NCBI GenBank assembly: GCA_000310025.1 | Contig: FN649734.1 | Location: 3,342,729-3,406,728 of the forward strand | Length of the DNA stretch: 64,000 nt | From: Ectocarpus siliculosus | Lineage: Eukaryota > Sar > Phaeophyceae > Ectocarpales > Ectocarpaceae | Direction: 5' to 3' | Shown here: positions 8,871-21,434 of the stretch, one piece after another | Position numbering within the stretch: position 1 is the stretch's first letter | Layout: each line of letters opens with the position of its first letter | Position numbers and translations under genes: made by a program | Notes under the pieces: generated by a model | Told to the model about the DNA's origin: nothing | The model's input: only the letters and a program-made list of their open reading frames with translations | The model's database searches: none

Positions 8871-11800
8871 TCAAAAATCGGCGTTAGGGTCGTTGGTTTG
8901 TCTCGATTCCGAAGATGACGACGATCGTGCTGCCGCCGGAGCTGCGCACGCGGTCGCGACGGCGCGGCGAGCTCTGTCGTCGACGGGAACTCCGGAGGAG
9001 ACCATGCCTGCGAGCAGGTCTCGCGCCGGCTGGCACAACGAGGCGTCCGCGCAGGCGTCCAGCGCCGAGCCGTACAGCCTCGCGTCGGGCGCCAACCCCC
9101 TGCACGTCGCCATGCTGGCCAGCAGGGGCAGAAGCGCGCCCCGGGCCTCCTGCCCCCGGGCGCCGTCGCCGCCGTAGCCCCAGTCCCTCCTCCACGCCGA
9201 GATCATCGTCGAGAAGGTCGTCGAGTTGGGCTCGAGGCCGTCCTCCCGCATCTGATCCAGCAGCCCCAGCGCCCGCTCCCAGTTCCCCGCTCGGCTGCAG
9301 GCCGTGATGGTCGCGGAGTAGCTCACCACGTCTGGCGTCGGACCACCCGTCCTCCCTCGCCGGCGCCGCCGTCTCCGGTCGGCCTTGCTAACGCCCTCCG
9401 CTCCCTCGGGAGCCGTTATCCCACCGCCATATTCGGAAGGCGTTAATTCTCGAGGGTCGCTATTCCTCGCCGCCGCCGCCGCCCCCGCTGCAAGTAGTCC
9501 CGCGTCTTTGTTGTTGCCATCGGCCGCGCTGTCGTGCTCGCGATTCGCCGGCAGCGCTAGGTCGTCGTTGTATTCGGCGGCATCGCTCCCCGCGTTAGCG
9601 TTGCGCCGCATCTCTTCCAGAAGAGAGATGGCCTGCTGCCACTCGCCGGCGTTGCTGCAGGCGTTTATCGCGGCGTTGAAGCTCACGCGGTTGGGACCGG
9701 CGAAGCCGCCGCCGCTGCCGTCGCTTCCCGGCTCCCGCCCTCTCTCCCCCGCCTCCGCCTCCATGTCCCGCAGCAGCCCGAGCGCGCGCTCCCACTGCCC
9801 GGCCTCCCCGCAAGCGGAGATGGCGGCGTTGAACGCCACCACCCCCGGCGCGATCCCCTTCCGGCGCATCGTGCCCAGCAGCCCTACGGCCAGGGACCAC
9901 TGCCCCCCGCGCCCGCAAGCCGTGATGGCCGAGCCGAAGCTGTACACGTCAGGCGAAGGAAGCCTCGCCCCCCCCGACCCGTGGCCGCCCTTCCCGCCCG
10001 CTCCCATCTCCCCTAACAGAGACAGCGCCCGCCTCCACTGGCCCTTGACCGCGCACGCCGCCATCGCCGAGTTGTAGCTTATCGTGTCCGGGGCCAGGCC
10101 GGCGACTCTCATCTCCCGGAGCAGTTGGACCGCCCGGTCGGACTCCCCGCGGCGGCCGCACGCCGAGATTGCCGTGTTGTACGTGATCCTCGTCGGGTGG
10201 AGACCGTCCTCCCGCTGGGCCTTCTTCATCACCTCCAGCGCCAGCTCCCACTCCCCCTCGGCGGCGCACGCCGCCATGACCGTGTTGATCGTCTGGATGT
10301 CGGGGTCGTAATCCGAGGAGCAGGCGGCCCCGGGGCCGGTCCGGCGACTGCCGCTCCTGCCGCCGCTCCGACTACCCTTGGCGCCACCACCCACGCCGTT
10401 CAAACGGAGCCCTTCCTTCCGTACGTCGCCCTCCCCCGCCCGGACCCTCGCGGTGCCGCTGCGCCCTACCACACCGGACCAACTACTGCCATCTCCTATC
10501 GCGGGCGACTCTGCAACGGCGGCGCCGGCAGCAGCGGCAGCAGGGGCGGCGACCGGTGGTGCTGCGTTGGCCTTGGCGGCGTTGGATCGCATCTCCTCCA
10601 GCAGCGCCAGGGCCAGCTTCAGCTGCTTGCCCCTGGCGCACGCCTTGATGGCCGCGTTGTAGACCGGCGTCGTCGGCTCCACCCCGTCCTCCCGCATGCG
10701 GCGGAGGATGCCTAGCGCCTCCTGCCACCGCCCGTTGTCGGCCGCCGCGCCCACGCAGCTGCCGTAAACGTACTCGTCGGGAAGGAGGCCGCCCTCGATG
10801 GCCGAGTCCACCTCGGAGATAGCTTGCCGCCATCGCCCGACCTTCCCTAGGTCCTTCACCTGTTTGTTGACCGATTGTTGGGTTCAGGATACGCCGGAGG
10901 ATAACGGGGGACTTTAAACGGGGTGATGGCGCAAAATACGAGCGTCTAGAAGGAGTGGTTCTTTCTTCCGGAGACGTGTGCAGGGTGGTGTTCCGGATGG
11001 CGTCCAAGTTAACGACGGCGTTCTCAACCGTGCGGTCGAAGCAACCAAAAGGAACATAAAAGGGGATGGGCATGCGTTCAGATATACTCCGGCTGTTTTT
11101 TGTGCACAACGGTTTTCCCGAGCAAACTCATTTCACAGATGGTGGAATTTGGTGGGGGATGCGTCGAAATCGAAACAGAGAGCGGTCCATTGTACATTTT
11201 AGACAATCGCACCCCATGAGGGAGGGCGAACAACTCTCTGATGTAGCTGGCTGATGAAACCGCTACAAGTGATCGAATGCTACACGTGCATCGATATACC
11301 AAGTCGTAAAGGATCATATCAGCAGTCTTGTGCACACAACATACGCGTCCAACTCCTCGAATACGCCGTGTGTGCAGATCTGGCTGGGGATACCCTCAGC
11401 GATACCCTTCCGAGGTAGCCATCAGTTAACCGCCAGCGAGTGCTTATGTGCGAGTATGCATGCTCTTTGTCGAGACACGTGGTCGGCTGACGGTCCGATG
11501 AAAAAATAGACCAAGCCAAAAACAAAAACAAACTCGCTACCGTCAACGCGTTGTCCGCGAAAAAAAGACGTTCCGATGGCAGTAGAACAGGCGAGCGTTT
11601 GCCGTCCTTGTGTGTCCGCGACGACACAGCAGTGCGTGCCTGCCCCGGGGGCAAAAAGGGAACACCAGGGGAGCAGGCATGACAACAGCAAAAAAGACAA
11701 CACAAACGAAAGACACTCCGCATTGTAGCCGACACTGCTACTGCTGTTGCCAGCAGGCGGCACGCCTCACCTTCTTGACGAGGGACTTCTTGGCGGCCAT

Positions 11801-12799
11801 GGCAGCCCTCTCTCTTCTCCGTCGATCCCGCTGCCGTCGCGCGCGGCCCGACGACGTCCTCTCGCCGGTGGCGGCGGCGGCCGGTGATGGCACCGTCTCC
11901 ACCTTCTTCTCCCCCTCGCTGTCGTCGTGTCTCATGCCACCCCTCTTACTGCTCCCGCCGCCCGCCCCTCGAAACGACTCACTCGAAGCGACATCGGAAC
12001 CACCGCCGCCGTCGCCATTGATCGTCGTGGTTCGTGCCGAGGTGGGCTGCCGTGCCCCCTCACTGCCGCTGCCTCGTCCCTGGGCTACTGCTGCACCGCC
12101 GTTTGGTTGATGCTGCTGTTGTTCAGGTCCAGAGTGATGGGCAACACCTGCCGTGCCCGACTTTGCCGGCTGCTTGCTGCTCCTACGGCCACCACCACTG
12201 CTGCCGCGCTGCTCTTCGCGCTTCAATGGTGGCATGGCTACGACTCGTCCGCGATACTGCACCTGCTGCTGCTGCTGCTGCGCACTCGACGCGGCATGAT
12301 CCGCTGCTGCCTCCGCCGCTGCTGCTGCTTCGGCAGCCGAGTCTCTTTCAGGCGGCGCCACCTTCTGCTGCGCGAGTATCATGAACAGCCTATGGCGCTC
12401 TCGCTCGCGCGTAGAACCACCACCCATGCCGTGACCAGCGCACGACGCAACATGCGGCCCGTACCTCCCGCCAGCAGCGTCAGCAGGCCGCAGGAGCACA
12501 GGGTGCATGCGGTGGCCTGGGCCGTGTCTTGAAGTAGCACCTTGCCGTGGATGCCGCTCCTGCCGGCAGCGCTTGTACGTCGTCGTCATCGGGAAGCTCG
12601 AGGCGGCAGCTCCGGGCGAAACGAACGCAGGGTGGCAAAGGCCAGGAAAGGCCGAGCCCGAACCCATAGGCATCTCCCCCGGTGGACGCTGGCACCCGCT
12701 GGAGCACAGACAGACTGCACAGCACCCACAGCGGCGAGTCAGTACAACACAGACAAAATCGATCGGTCGCGACATGGGAGCTCCGTGCATCGTTTTCAT
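8871..12799 (-). CDS. Pentatricopeptide repeat (PPR) protein, P-class, organelle-directed
   Basis: Two exons: 12799-11771 and 10859-8871. Splice sites are AAG|GTGAGG and AACAG|GTGAAGG, phase 0. The product is 1005 aa from the ATG at 12799; an ATG at 12673 would give 963 aa. Exon 1 encodes a low-complexity basic N-terminus with poly-Q and Ala-rich stretches. Exon 2 encodes about ten PPR motifs of ~35 residues, such as VYNAAIKACARGKQLKLALA and ITYNTAISACGRRGESDRAV. Two disordered Gly/Ala/Ser-rich insertions interrupt them. No DYW or E extension is seen and the tail is Ser-rich. P-class PPR proteins bind organellar RNA sequence-specifically and act in its stability, cleavage or translation. The N-terminus contains GSGSAFPG, similar to the ASAF motif of heterokont plastid presequences, but the upstream hydrophobic stretch is weak. 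The RNA target cannot be told. Confidence 0.85.
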
Positions 12800-13028
12800 G
12801 ATCCTCAATTCTCGACACCGTACCCCCCTAAAGGAACCGGGGACGATATTGTTTTTCTTTCCAGTCTGTATTCAAATGTTCCCGCACTATGCGAGCATTC
12901 ACTCGAACTCCTACTGTGGCCCCTGTCCCCCCCCCCCCTACAGCTTCCTTGCGTCCGGCACAGAGCGGGAAGGCGTGTACACGCAAACGGAGAGAGGGCA
13001 TACCGGACGAAGGAGAGCGTTTGGGACC
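12800..13028. promoter_or_regulatory. Short divergent intergenic region, probable bidirectional promoter
   Basis: Only 229 bases separate the proposed start codons of the minus-strand PPR gene and the plus-strand M16 gene. The region holds a C-run near 12927-12938 and no obvious TATA box. Both products look organelle-directed, so shared control is plausible but not shown. Confidence 0.5.
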
Positions 13029-14778
13029 ATGGTCTTGGCGTCAGCGCTTCGTGCGGGCCTTGCAAGGGTGAGACAAGGGTCGGGTCAGGGGTCAGAGTTT
13101 GCGAGTGCACGGATTTGCCCAACGCAAGAGAGAGAAGAGAGCCGCGAAGGCCCGGGCCTCTGTAGCGTTTCGCACTTGCGTGTATGCTGGTGTGCTCCTG
13201 CTGCCGTCTGCTGTCTTGGTACTCAAGCGACAACACCCCAGTTGTTCGATTGCACGACAGCAGCCGACAAGGCACATCACATGTGGTGCAAGCACGGAGT
13301 CTAGGGGAGGGGTTGGCGGTGTGTGCTAACCTTGTTGCAGAGAGCACTGAGTCTTGCGGAACGTGATTTGATTGCACACGTTTGCCCTCCCGCCGTGGGG
13401 CTCCCACTGCTGCCCCTCTCACGCGACCTCGTGTGTGCGTGTGGGGCGGGGGGCGTCAACGTTCCATACGCGTTTGAGCCTTTTCCCGGCAACACACGCT
13501 TGTCTCCCGGGTTTTGAGCTTTGCGTCCAATATCGGTACGCCGACCTAGTTTGCTGCTGCTCTCTTCAGTCGTGTTCACGTATTGTGTTGTGATCTGAAG
13601 CGTGTCCCTTTTTCTGCAAAATGCGGAAACATCGACCCACGTACCACCCAAGTCACCGACTTCATCGCCGCCGAATTGGAACGGTGCGTGCACAGCAGTG
13701 AATCCTAGCGAAGCCGTGGCATTGTCCTTACTTGGTGTCAGCCATCATTGCTGATGATATTTCCTTTGTGTGTAAGGTGTATGGGCGTGTTTGTTGCCCA
13801 GAATTGAGTCAGCCCCGACTTCTTGTGTTGCAGGTTCTTGCTCTCTCTATTCTACAACACATGCTGCTGGTTGTGCTCCGGTTGGGTGCAACCGTATGAT
13901 GGGCACTCTACATATGCGCTGCATGTATGTGTTTGCGTCGTCCCCTTTGTGCTGGACGTCGGTGTCCACCTTTGGGCGTACATATCGGTTAAACAGCAGC
14001 AGGAGACAGAACCAGCATAGTTTAGTGAACAGGAAGACAAACGTTTCCCCAACACACAGCACAGCAGTAGTGAGGGGTTCATGAGGAGCGATAAACTCTT
14101 TCTACAGCAGTCTACAGCAGCAGCAGCAGCAGCACTGGACGTTCATCAGAGTGTCAACATGCGGATTCCACCTATGCATACAATGATCAAAACCCCGCAC
14201 TACAACCCTCTGCCTTTGGCGACCTCTTTCTCTTTTTCTTGAGCACCCTTGTGTCTGTCATCACACTCGCATCAACCTCCTGTTGACATCCTCTTACAGC
14301 ACGATACCAGCATGCTATACTATGGCGGTGAGTTTTGGTTCATGTTTTAGGCCGCCCCTCCCCCAAACTCTATGCTGCACTCTACGATACCCCTTCTTGT
14401 CTGCACGCAGGTCCTGCATACCCAAAACAGGTACATAGCCCAACCTCAGCCCCCGAAAATATCTGGGCATTGAAAACCTCTCTTAAACATGTGGTACGAC
14501 GTATCAACCCCCCCTCCTGTCTTGTTGCAGGATGCGGCGTCGGTGGCCTCTCGCCGAGCGGCTGCTGCTGCCGTCGGCGGCGTGAGGCGCTTGGGCGCGG
14601 CCGCGGTGCAGGAGGAAGCCGCACCGCTCTACCCCGACGCCGTCCTCACGGCACCGGAGACACAGCAGGCTAAGGTATGGGTGTAACCCTTCGTTACTAG
14701 CATCGACCGCTCGACCGCGCTACATGACCGGCTGACCAATAAAAAGACGTCGGTCTCAGTGCGGTTGAAAACGCAAAA

Positions 14779-14816
<38 letters not shown>

Positions 14817-17800
14817 GACTTGTTGGGATCGACCCCGGCAACCGGCTGACCAATGAAAAATGCATCAGTCTCAGTGCGGTTGTGTGTGGGTGTTGATTGT
14901 TGGCATCGACCGCAGTAACCGGGTGATCGATGAGAATACGTCAGCAGTCTCAGTGCGGCTAAAAATGGAAGGTGAAGGCCACGATCTCTTGTGTGGGTGG
15001 CTTCTAGAAGTATTATAGTTACAGCACTACCTGGCTGAGCGATCGAATGACGTCACTCGTTAAGCGGGTACAGGTCAAGGATCCCTAAAGGGGGCCAATA
15101 TCCTAAGGCCGGTTGTCATGGAAGATTTTCTGATTTGGAATCCCGAAATGTCGCCTTTTACGTCCAAACCCACATGAGGCAGCAGGGGTTCTGCGCACTT
15201 GGTTTGAAAAGCACACACGTTCGCTTTGTGCCTCAGCACTCGCCTCGCATCGATTCCCACGTCGTCGTCGTTGTTCCTGTCGTTGTTGTCGCGAGCCAGC
15301 TGGGTAACGGCGTCCGGGTCGCCACGGAGGCCGGGGGCGGGCCCGTGGCCGCGCTGACGGTCAGCGTCGACCTGGGGTCCCGGTACGAGTCTCCGGAGAA
15401 CAACGGCGTGTGCTCGGTGATTGGTGCCTCCGCTTTCACGGTGAGTCAAGTCGGTCCCTCGTCGTATTCGATTCCGCCGGATTTCTCCTGGTCCTGATCC
15501 TTCCCTGTTTGTCCTGGGCCCCAGGCCCCGTGAGCTTGCTATACGGGATGGTATCATGGTGTCGTGCTAAATAGGAGAATTTCGCCTTGCTGTCACTTGC
15601 TGTTGTCCGCTGTCCAACAAGAGACAAACAAGAGATCAACAGCAGTTTTGCTCTATGTGTGTTTGGTGTGCTGTTGAGTAAGCACATTCAAGTAGAAGAT
15701 CAGGCCGGTGCCTTAATGCTTTCATCAAACACGGCACGCATGTTTGGCGCCATGCTTCATAAAGTTCTACCGCACAGGAAGGTGAACACGCCTATTTTTG
15801 CCTGTTCACGTCGACGATTGGTCTTTTTGTCTCGTTTCGTCAGGGGAGCGAGCCGGCGATCGCGGCGATGGGGGGACACTTCACCCAGACCGTGGACAGG
15901 GAGGTGATGACCTACAGCGCGACCGTGGCCGAGGCCGACGTGCCCAAGGCCATGGCGGTGCTCGCCGACGCCGTCAAGGTGCGTCGTGTCGTTGTCGTTG
16001 TTGTATGCATAGTTCCCACTGCTGTTGTTTTATCTTGTTGTCGTTGTCGTAGTTGTGCATGTTGTGTTTTTTGCTATCGATGTCATGGTAGTATTAATAG
16101 TTGTTGCTGTTGGTTTGTCTTTCTGTCGTCGCCGTTGTCGTATTTTGTACCATACCATATATTGTTAACGTCGCCATCGTTGCGTAAAGCCGCCTGCGCT
16201 GCTGATGTCGTCATCGCGTGCACAACCGGCCATGTTTTTCGCCGATTGTACTGTATCACTTTGGGAGGATCATGTATGGAAAAGCCTTCAAGTCGACCGC
16301 GAGGTCGTCCCCCCTCGTGTTGCATCAATGCGCGCGCTTCACAGCCACTGTTGCCGCACCGCACACCGCCTCCCCGCCTCCCCCCCTCACCCCCGAATCC
16401 AAACCCGTTTGCGCACTGCTGCTTTTCCGCGACTCAGGCGACGAGCCTGTCGGCAGAGTCGCTGCAGGCCTCCAAGGGAGCTGTCCTTGACGACATCGAA
16501 GGTATAATGTGATACATCGGTCGTATGTCTGTCTCGTGCTTGTTGTATCTCTTTGTCTCCCTCACTCAAGTCTATCTGGATTTGCACAGGCTTGCGTTCT
16601 TATGTAGCTGCCAATTTCTGAAGTGGGTGGCGCGTGCTGTATCCTGACCGAACCCTACTAGTACTTACTCGTTCCCATTTTTCTGTAGCGTGCATCCCAC
16701 GCCGACCTACTTCCATCGGGCGCCGTCGATGGGAAAACAAATTGCTTTTCGAAACGAACTGCTTTTCCCATTTTTTTTTTTACAAGAAAATCCCCCCCCC
16801 CCCCTCTCCCCCAACGAAACATCAGCGGCGCGTCGCGACCCCCGGTTGGGCCTGATGGACCACCTCCACGACGCCGCCTTCCTCGACACGGCTATGGGCA
16901 TGTCGCCCCTCGGGACTGCGGAGAGCGTCAGCGCCCTCGGCCTGGACGGGGCCAAGAACTTCTACGGCCGCGGCTTGGCCGGATCGCGGGTGGTGGTCGC
17001 CGGCGCCGGAGCGGTCAAGCAGGTGTTTTGGTCGTCGTTGGTGTTGTTTTTTGTTTCTTGTTGGTAAGGTGTTGTATTGTTGTTGTTGTTGTTGTTGTTG
17101 TTGTTATTGTTGAGCAAGAAATTCATTAACACTGGGACGCAGTTTTCTGAATAGATGATTTGGTAGCCCTATCTATGACGAAATCGAATCTACCAACTTA
17201 CTCTTGTCTGTCCGCGTGCATCCCAGGGCTCTCTGACCGACATGGCGCAGACCCTCCTCGGGGACGTGGCCGCCTCGTCATCCTCGGCGGTAGACGAGGC
17301 CGTCGAGCCGGCCTACTTCCTCGGGTCGGACAAGCGCATGCGCTACGACAGCATGCCCAACGCCCACGTGGCCTTCGCCTTCAAGGCGCCCCCCGCCGGC
17401 TCGAAGCACTCCATTTCCCTCATGATGGTGCAGGCATTGCTCGGTGAGCGGACCGGGGATCGGGAGGATGGGGCGTGTGGAGTGTTCTTTTCTGTTTTTC
17501 TGCAGAGGTGGCGGTTCTTTTTTGTGGTGGTTTGGGTGGTCTTTTTTTTTTTTTTTTTCTTGAAAAATTTCTGGCAGAAGGACGATCGTGTTCCTGTTGT
17601 CAGGGGGAGATGCCGATTCCGGGAGGTTTCATGCGAGTACCGACCGTGAAGGGTATCCTGAAAGATTGTGTGTGTTTGTTGATGTATCGTGTTTTTTTTG
17701 GTTCCAACGTAGCGTGTGTCGGTTTTTCTCTTCCGCTGCTGCTGCTGCTGCTGCTGCTGATCCTGTTTTTTTTTTTGTTGGTGTTGTGTTGTATCGCTCG

Positions 17801-20800
17801 CTTATGTAAAGGGTTCGAGTACAACGAGCGAACGGTCCTCGGCGTGAACGCCGCCTCCAAGTGGGCCCAGGAGATCGCCGAGCTCAACCTTGCCGCTGTG
17901 GCGACGCCCTTCTACAAGGGCTACAAGGTGCTGCTCCCTCTCTTTTCTTCACAATGTGGTCGATAATGCTAGCTCCCAGCCTTGTGCACGCCAGAGTTCA
18001 CCTTGTCGCAGATGAGTAGTTTCATGCTGTCTCACCTTCCTTGCTGTGCATTTATTTGCTTGTTGGTGCTACAGTAGTGCAGCCCACGGTCATGGCACAT
18101 CTCAAGGATCACGTTTTTATTGTAATCGAGAAGGAGAACAGGCAACACCCCCCCTCTAGCAGTTTCACCATTTTTTCGTTTAGACAAGCCTTTTTGCTTT
18201 GTACAGTCGACCGTCCGGCACCTTTACAGATTTTCGGTATGCTTGAATTCGCATTGTTTATTTTTTATTTTTTCAGCAGACAATTTGCCGAGAATAGTCA
18301 ATGGCGTCGAGGAGCTAGCTGACCCATAGAACCCTCACGCCCGATCCCACAAAGCCGAAATCTTCGCTCAAAGAAAATGCGAACCGTAACGGGCACGCTA
18401 CAGCACGGTTGGCAATTCGTTGCTCAATTGACGGGGTCCCGTAGCGCTTACTCTTTTCACCACGCGCTTCCTTAAACGAGTTGACCATCGCTACTTGGAC
18501 ACCCAGCACATGCCCCATCCATGAAGCCAATACCGCACCCTGGCCATTACACGCACCGTACACGGCTCTTGTGCTACGCTATGTTTTTTTGGTGCTTTGT
18601 TTGGGCCTCTGCGACACTTTTTTTTCTTCACGATGGGCGGTTCTGCTGTTGCACCGCCACAGGACGCGGGGCTCCTGGGAGTCTCGTGCATCGCTTCGGA
18701 CAACCACCTGGACGACTTCATGTGGTACACGCTGCACAACCTGGTGAGTCGAGTCTGGAGCCCTGAACTGCGACCCCGCCGTGTCGTGATTGTTGTTGTT
18801 GTCGTGGTGGTGACGTGGTGGTCGTGTGGTCGTGTGTTGATTTATTGTTTTTGGTTCGTTATGATGGTTGTTGCGGTGCTTTGTTACTTCGGCGTTTCCT
18901 CTGGCTGTCCAGTTTCGGATTCTGCAAGATGCCCGAAACTGCTGTAGCGGATCGTTCTCACCCCCACCCCTCTCTGCCTGCTATGTCTGTCTTTTCCTTG
19001 CCCCCGTCCTTCACCCGTGTGGTTGCCACGCCTCGGGGCTTTGTGGAATCCGCCGGTGACCCCTCTCTGCCGGTTCGCTTCGATTGTTCTCTGCCGCTCT
19101 CGTCTTGTACTGCTGGTTCCGCCGCCCGTATCTTGGCGCGTGTTCCTCTGCTGTGCGATCCACAGCTGCACATCGTCCACAAGGTGACGGACGCGGAAGT
19201 GGACGCGGCGAAGACTCTCCTCAAGAACCACATCTACCAGCAGGTGTGACAGCGACAACCACCTTTGGGTGTCAGTGTAGAGAGAAGAACGCTTGCAGAT
19301 TTGCAGCGCTGCTACAGCTTCGTGATTCCGTCGCTGCTGCTGCTGTTGCTGCTGTGGGTGTTGGCCGGCGTTTCGACATACCACGCAGCAAAAGAATACG
19401 AGATGATTGTTGCTGCACTCGACTTTTGCGATGTTGCCCTTCACAACTTGTCCCTTGGGTGTTGGTTGTGGTCGAGGTCTCTCGCTCGCCACGAACGTTT
19501 ACGGTACCCGTTGGTTCACGCATTGCGTCTGAGAGACAGTACCCGAACGAATTGACGATGAGCAGCCGGTAGTTGTCGGAGGCCTGCCGAGAGCGCTCAC
19601 GACGCGTTGGGCTCCCACGCGTGGTGGCGCATGTGTTGGTTGGGCTGGAGATCGGGGCAAAGAGGGAGGCGGGTAAACCGCCTACGTTTTCGAGAGTTTG
19701 GGTGGCAGGGGCGCATCGTCCGTTTTTACATGTGGACTTGATTATTCGATTCTTTCCCCCCCCCCCGCCCCCATTCCGGCACGTTTTTATTTATCGCGTT
19801 TCACCCTCCCCCCCCCTCCCCCCTTCCCCTCCCCCCCGCATCTCATCACTACCGTTTTTTTTTTTTTTTTTCTGAAGAACTCCGGGTGTGGAGACGCGGC
19901 AGGCATCATCGCCGGAGACGTGAGGCAATTCGGCCGCCGGGTGCCGTACGCCGAGATGGTGGCGCGCATCGACGCCATCACCACCAAGGAGATCAAGGCG
20001 GTGAGTCTACTGGTGCCACCCTGCGGTGTTGTTATTTCCGCGGGACGCGGTTGGCCAACTCAGGGGAGGAAGGCAACATAGAGCGGGGTCAGGCAGTGTG
20101 TGTATGAGTGACCCTGAGCTGGCTTGAGTGCGGGCGACGGGGGCGGGGGGGCGGGGGTGGGGGGTGTACTCATAGTCGTGCATGCCGTAGTCGTTAGACC
20201 ATTGACCTCGCATCCCTTCAAAGCCGGGACGGAGCATGCCGGGTTCTCACCGGACCAGGCTCTCACATCACCAATCGCGAAGCGCCGTGAGGTATTCGGC
20301 GAGTCGCATGAAGGGTGCGCTGCATCCTGCTAAGGGTGTTCGGCATCTTGTGCTTACTTCCTTGCGTACGGATGACAGCTGCGTATGACTTAATTTATTT
20401 TCTGGTGCTTTCACTTCCAGAGACAGTTATAAGCACTGTGTAACTGCCTCGAGGGTGCTTGACCATTTTAACACAACGTGGTGCGATCATCCCCCTTTGC
20501 GCGGAGTGAGGTTTCTCCACCCCGCACAACATGATCTACTCGACCACCATTATGGTTACAGTACCGCAAAAAATAACGAGGTAAAAAAAACCCCGGTAAC
20601 GTGGTTGCCGAGTTCACGAAGTGAACTGGCTTGTTTTACAACGTCGTTGCCAAGCGACGAGAACCCAATCCTGATGAAAAACACCGAGGGGGGGGGGGCG
20701 GGCAATGGCGTGCACAGAAGCGTCAGTCACTGCCGCCCCGAAAACCTGCTCTAGCTACTCCCGATCAGTGCAAGAAGTGTTGTTGTTTCCGCTTGACACC

Positions 20801-21434
20801 CCGCCCCCCCCCCGCCCTTTTGTCTTGATTATTTTTACGGTTTCATGTTTGTTTCTGGTGTACGTCAGTCCGCAGACGAGATCATCAACGACCAGGACCA
20901 CGCGCTGGCGGCGGTGGGCCCCATCCACGAGCTCCCGGACTACAACTGGATCCGCCGTCGGTCTTTCTGGCTCAGGCAAGCATCCCCCTCCTCTTCCTCA
21001 CCCATTTCCAGACCATTACAAACAAGCCTATCTATGCCCGCCCCTTCTTACCTCGAAACCTCTCGCCCAAGAACTGTTGGCTTGGTGCCCACCCCGAGTT
21101 GCTGCCGTTTGGTTTTCGGTGGTTTCACTCACCCACGCATGTGCATTGTATTGTTGAGGCGGGCCGCGATGAAGCTATGCAAATGGGCGCTGCAAAATTA
21201 TGCGGTTCGCTTTATTTCTGTTTTCTACGGTTGAGGTATAGGTGGGGATTGCCCTTCGCAGGTCCGTGCGCCGTTGTGCGTGTGCCTGTGCGCGCGAGGG
21301 TTTGTTATCAAGACGGTAGGGTTTCTTTGTTGCGTCTCTCGTGTATCGCACGCACGACATCCCGGCGAACCTGTGCACCTGACACCTTTCCCGTATTCTC
21401 GCTTCGCCGTTTTGTGTTCCTCTGCAGGTACTAG
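13029..21434 (+). CDS. M16 peptidase-family protein, MPP / cytochrome bc1 core type, without zinc site
   Basis: Thirteen exons: 13029-13067, 14531-14674, 15300-15440, 15844-15978, 16438-16501, 16826-17022, 17227-17443, 17812-17927, 18663-18743, 19166-19243, 19878-20000, 20869-20975 and 21428-21434. All phases agree and give 482 aa, the usual length for MPP-beta or bc1 core protein. The N-terminus (MVLASALRAGLAR, then Ala/Arg-rich) is a typical mitochondrial presequence. Family landmarks run in order: LGNGVRVATE, DLGSRYESPENNGV, MGGHFTQTVDREVMTYSATV, AEADVPKAMAVLADAV, MPNAHVAFAF, AAVGPIHELPDYN and the C-terminal FWLRY. Where active MPP-beta has the HxxEH zinc motif this protein has NNGVCSVIGASAFT, so it should not be a protease. 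It more likely serves as a structural core subunit of complex III or an MPP-alpha-like partner. The last intron is GC-AG and the final exon carries only G-TAC-TAG. Confidence 0.88.
14108..14131. repeat. (CAG)n repeat in M16 gene intron 1
   Basis: Short run of cag/agc units following two tctacagcag copies; intronic. Confidence 0.7.
14701..14961 (-). repeat. Three copies of a ~60-bp dispersed repeat around a (GT)n tract
   Basis: Copies at about 14701-14766, 14827-14882 and 14903-14961 share gcatcgaccgc, a variable ccggctgaccaatga segment, an acgtc-like core and gtctcagtgcggt. The ends are loosely inverted (accgc / gcggt). A (GT)n microsatellite lies at 14777-14814 between the first two. Inverse-oriented relatives occur at 40207-40264, 40598-40660 and 42458-42515. 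Confidence 0.6.
20158..20258. repeat. tRNA-like short dispersed repeat, copy 2
   Basis: Follows a G-rich run, as copy 1 does. Shares gtactc, gcatgccgtagtcgttagac and cattgacc with copy 1, and ccgggacggagc and gccgggtt with copy 3. Lies in intron 11 of the M16 gene. Confidence 0.4.

Noticed and set aside
8884-10715. Plus- and minus-strand ORFs over the PPR gene in other frames
   Set aside because: They are GC-rich shadows; only the 8871-10859 minus frame shows PPR repeats.
11610-12532. Plus-strand ORFs over PPR exon 1
   Set aside because: They mirror the poly-Q and Ala-rich exon on the other strand and have no independent features.
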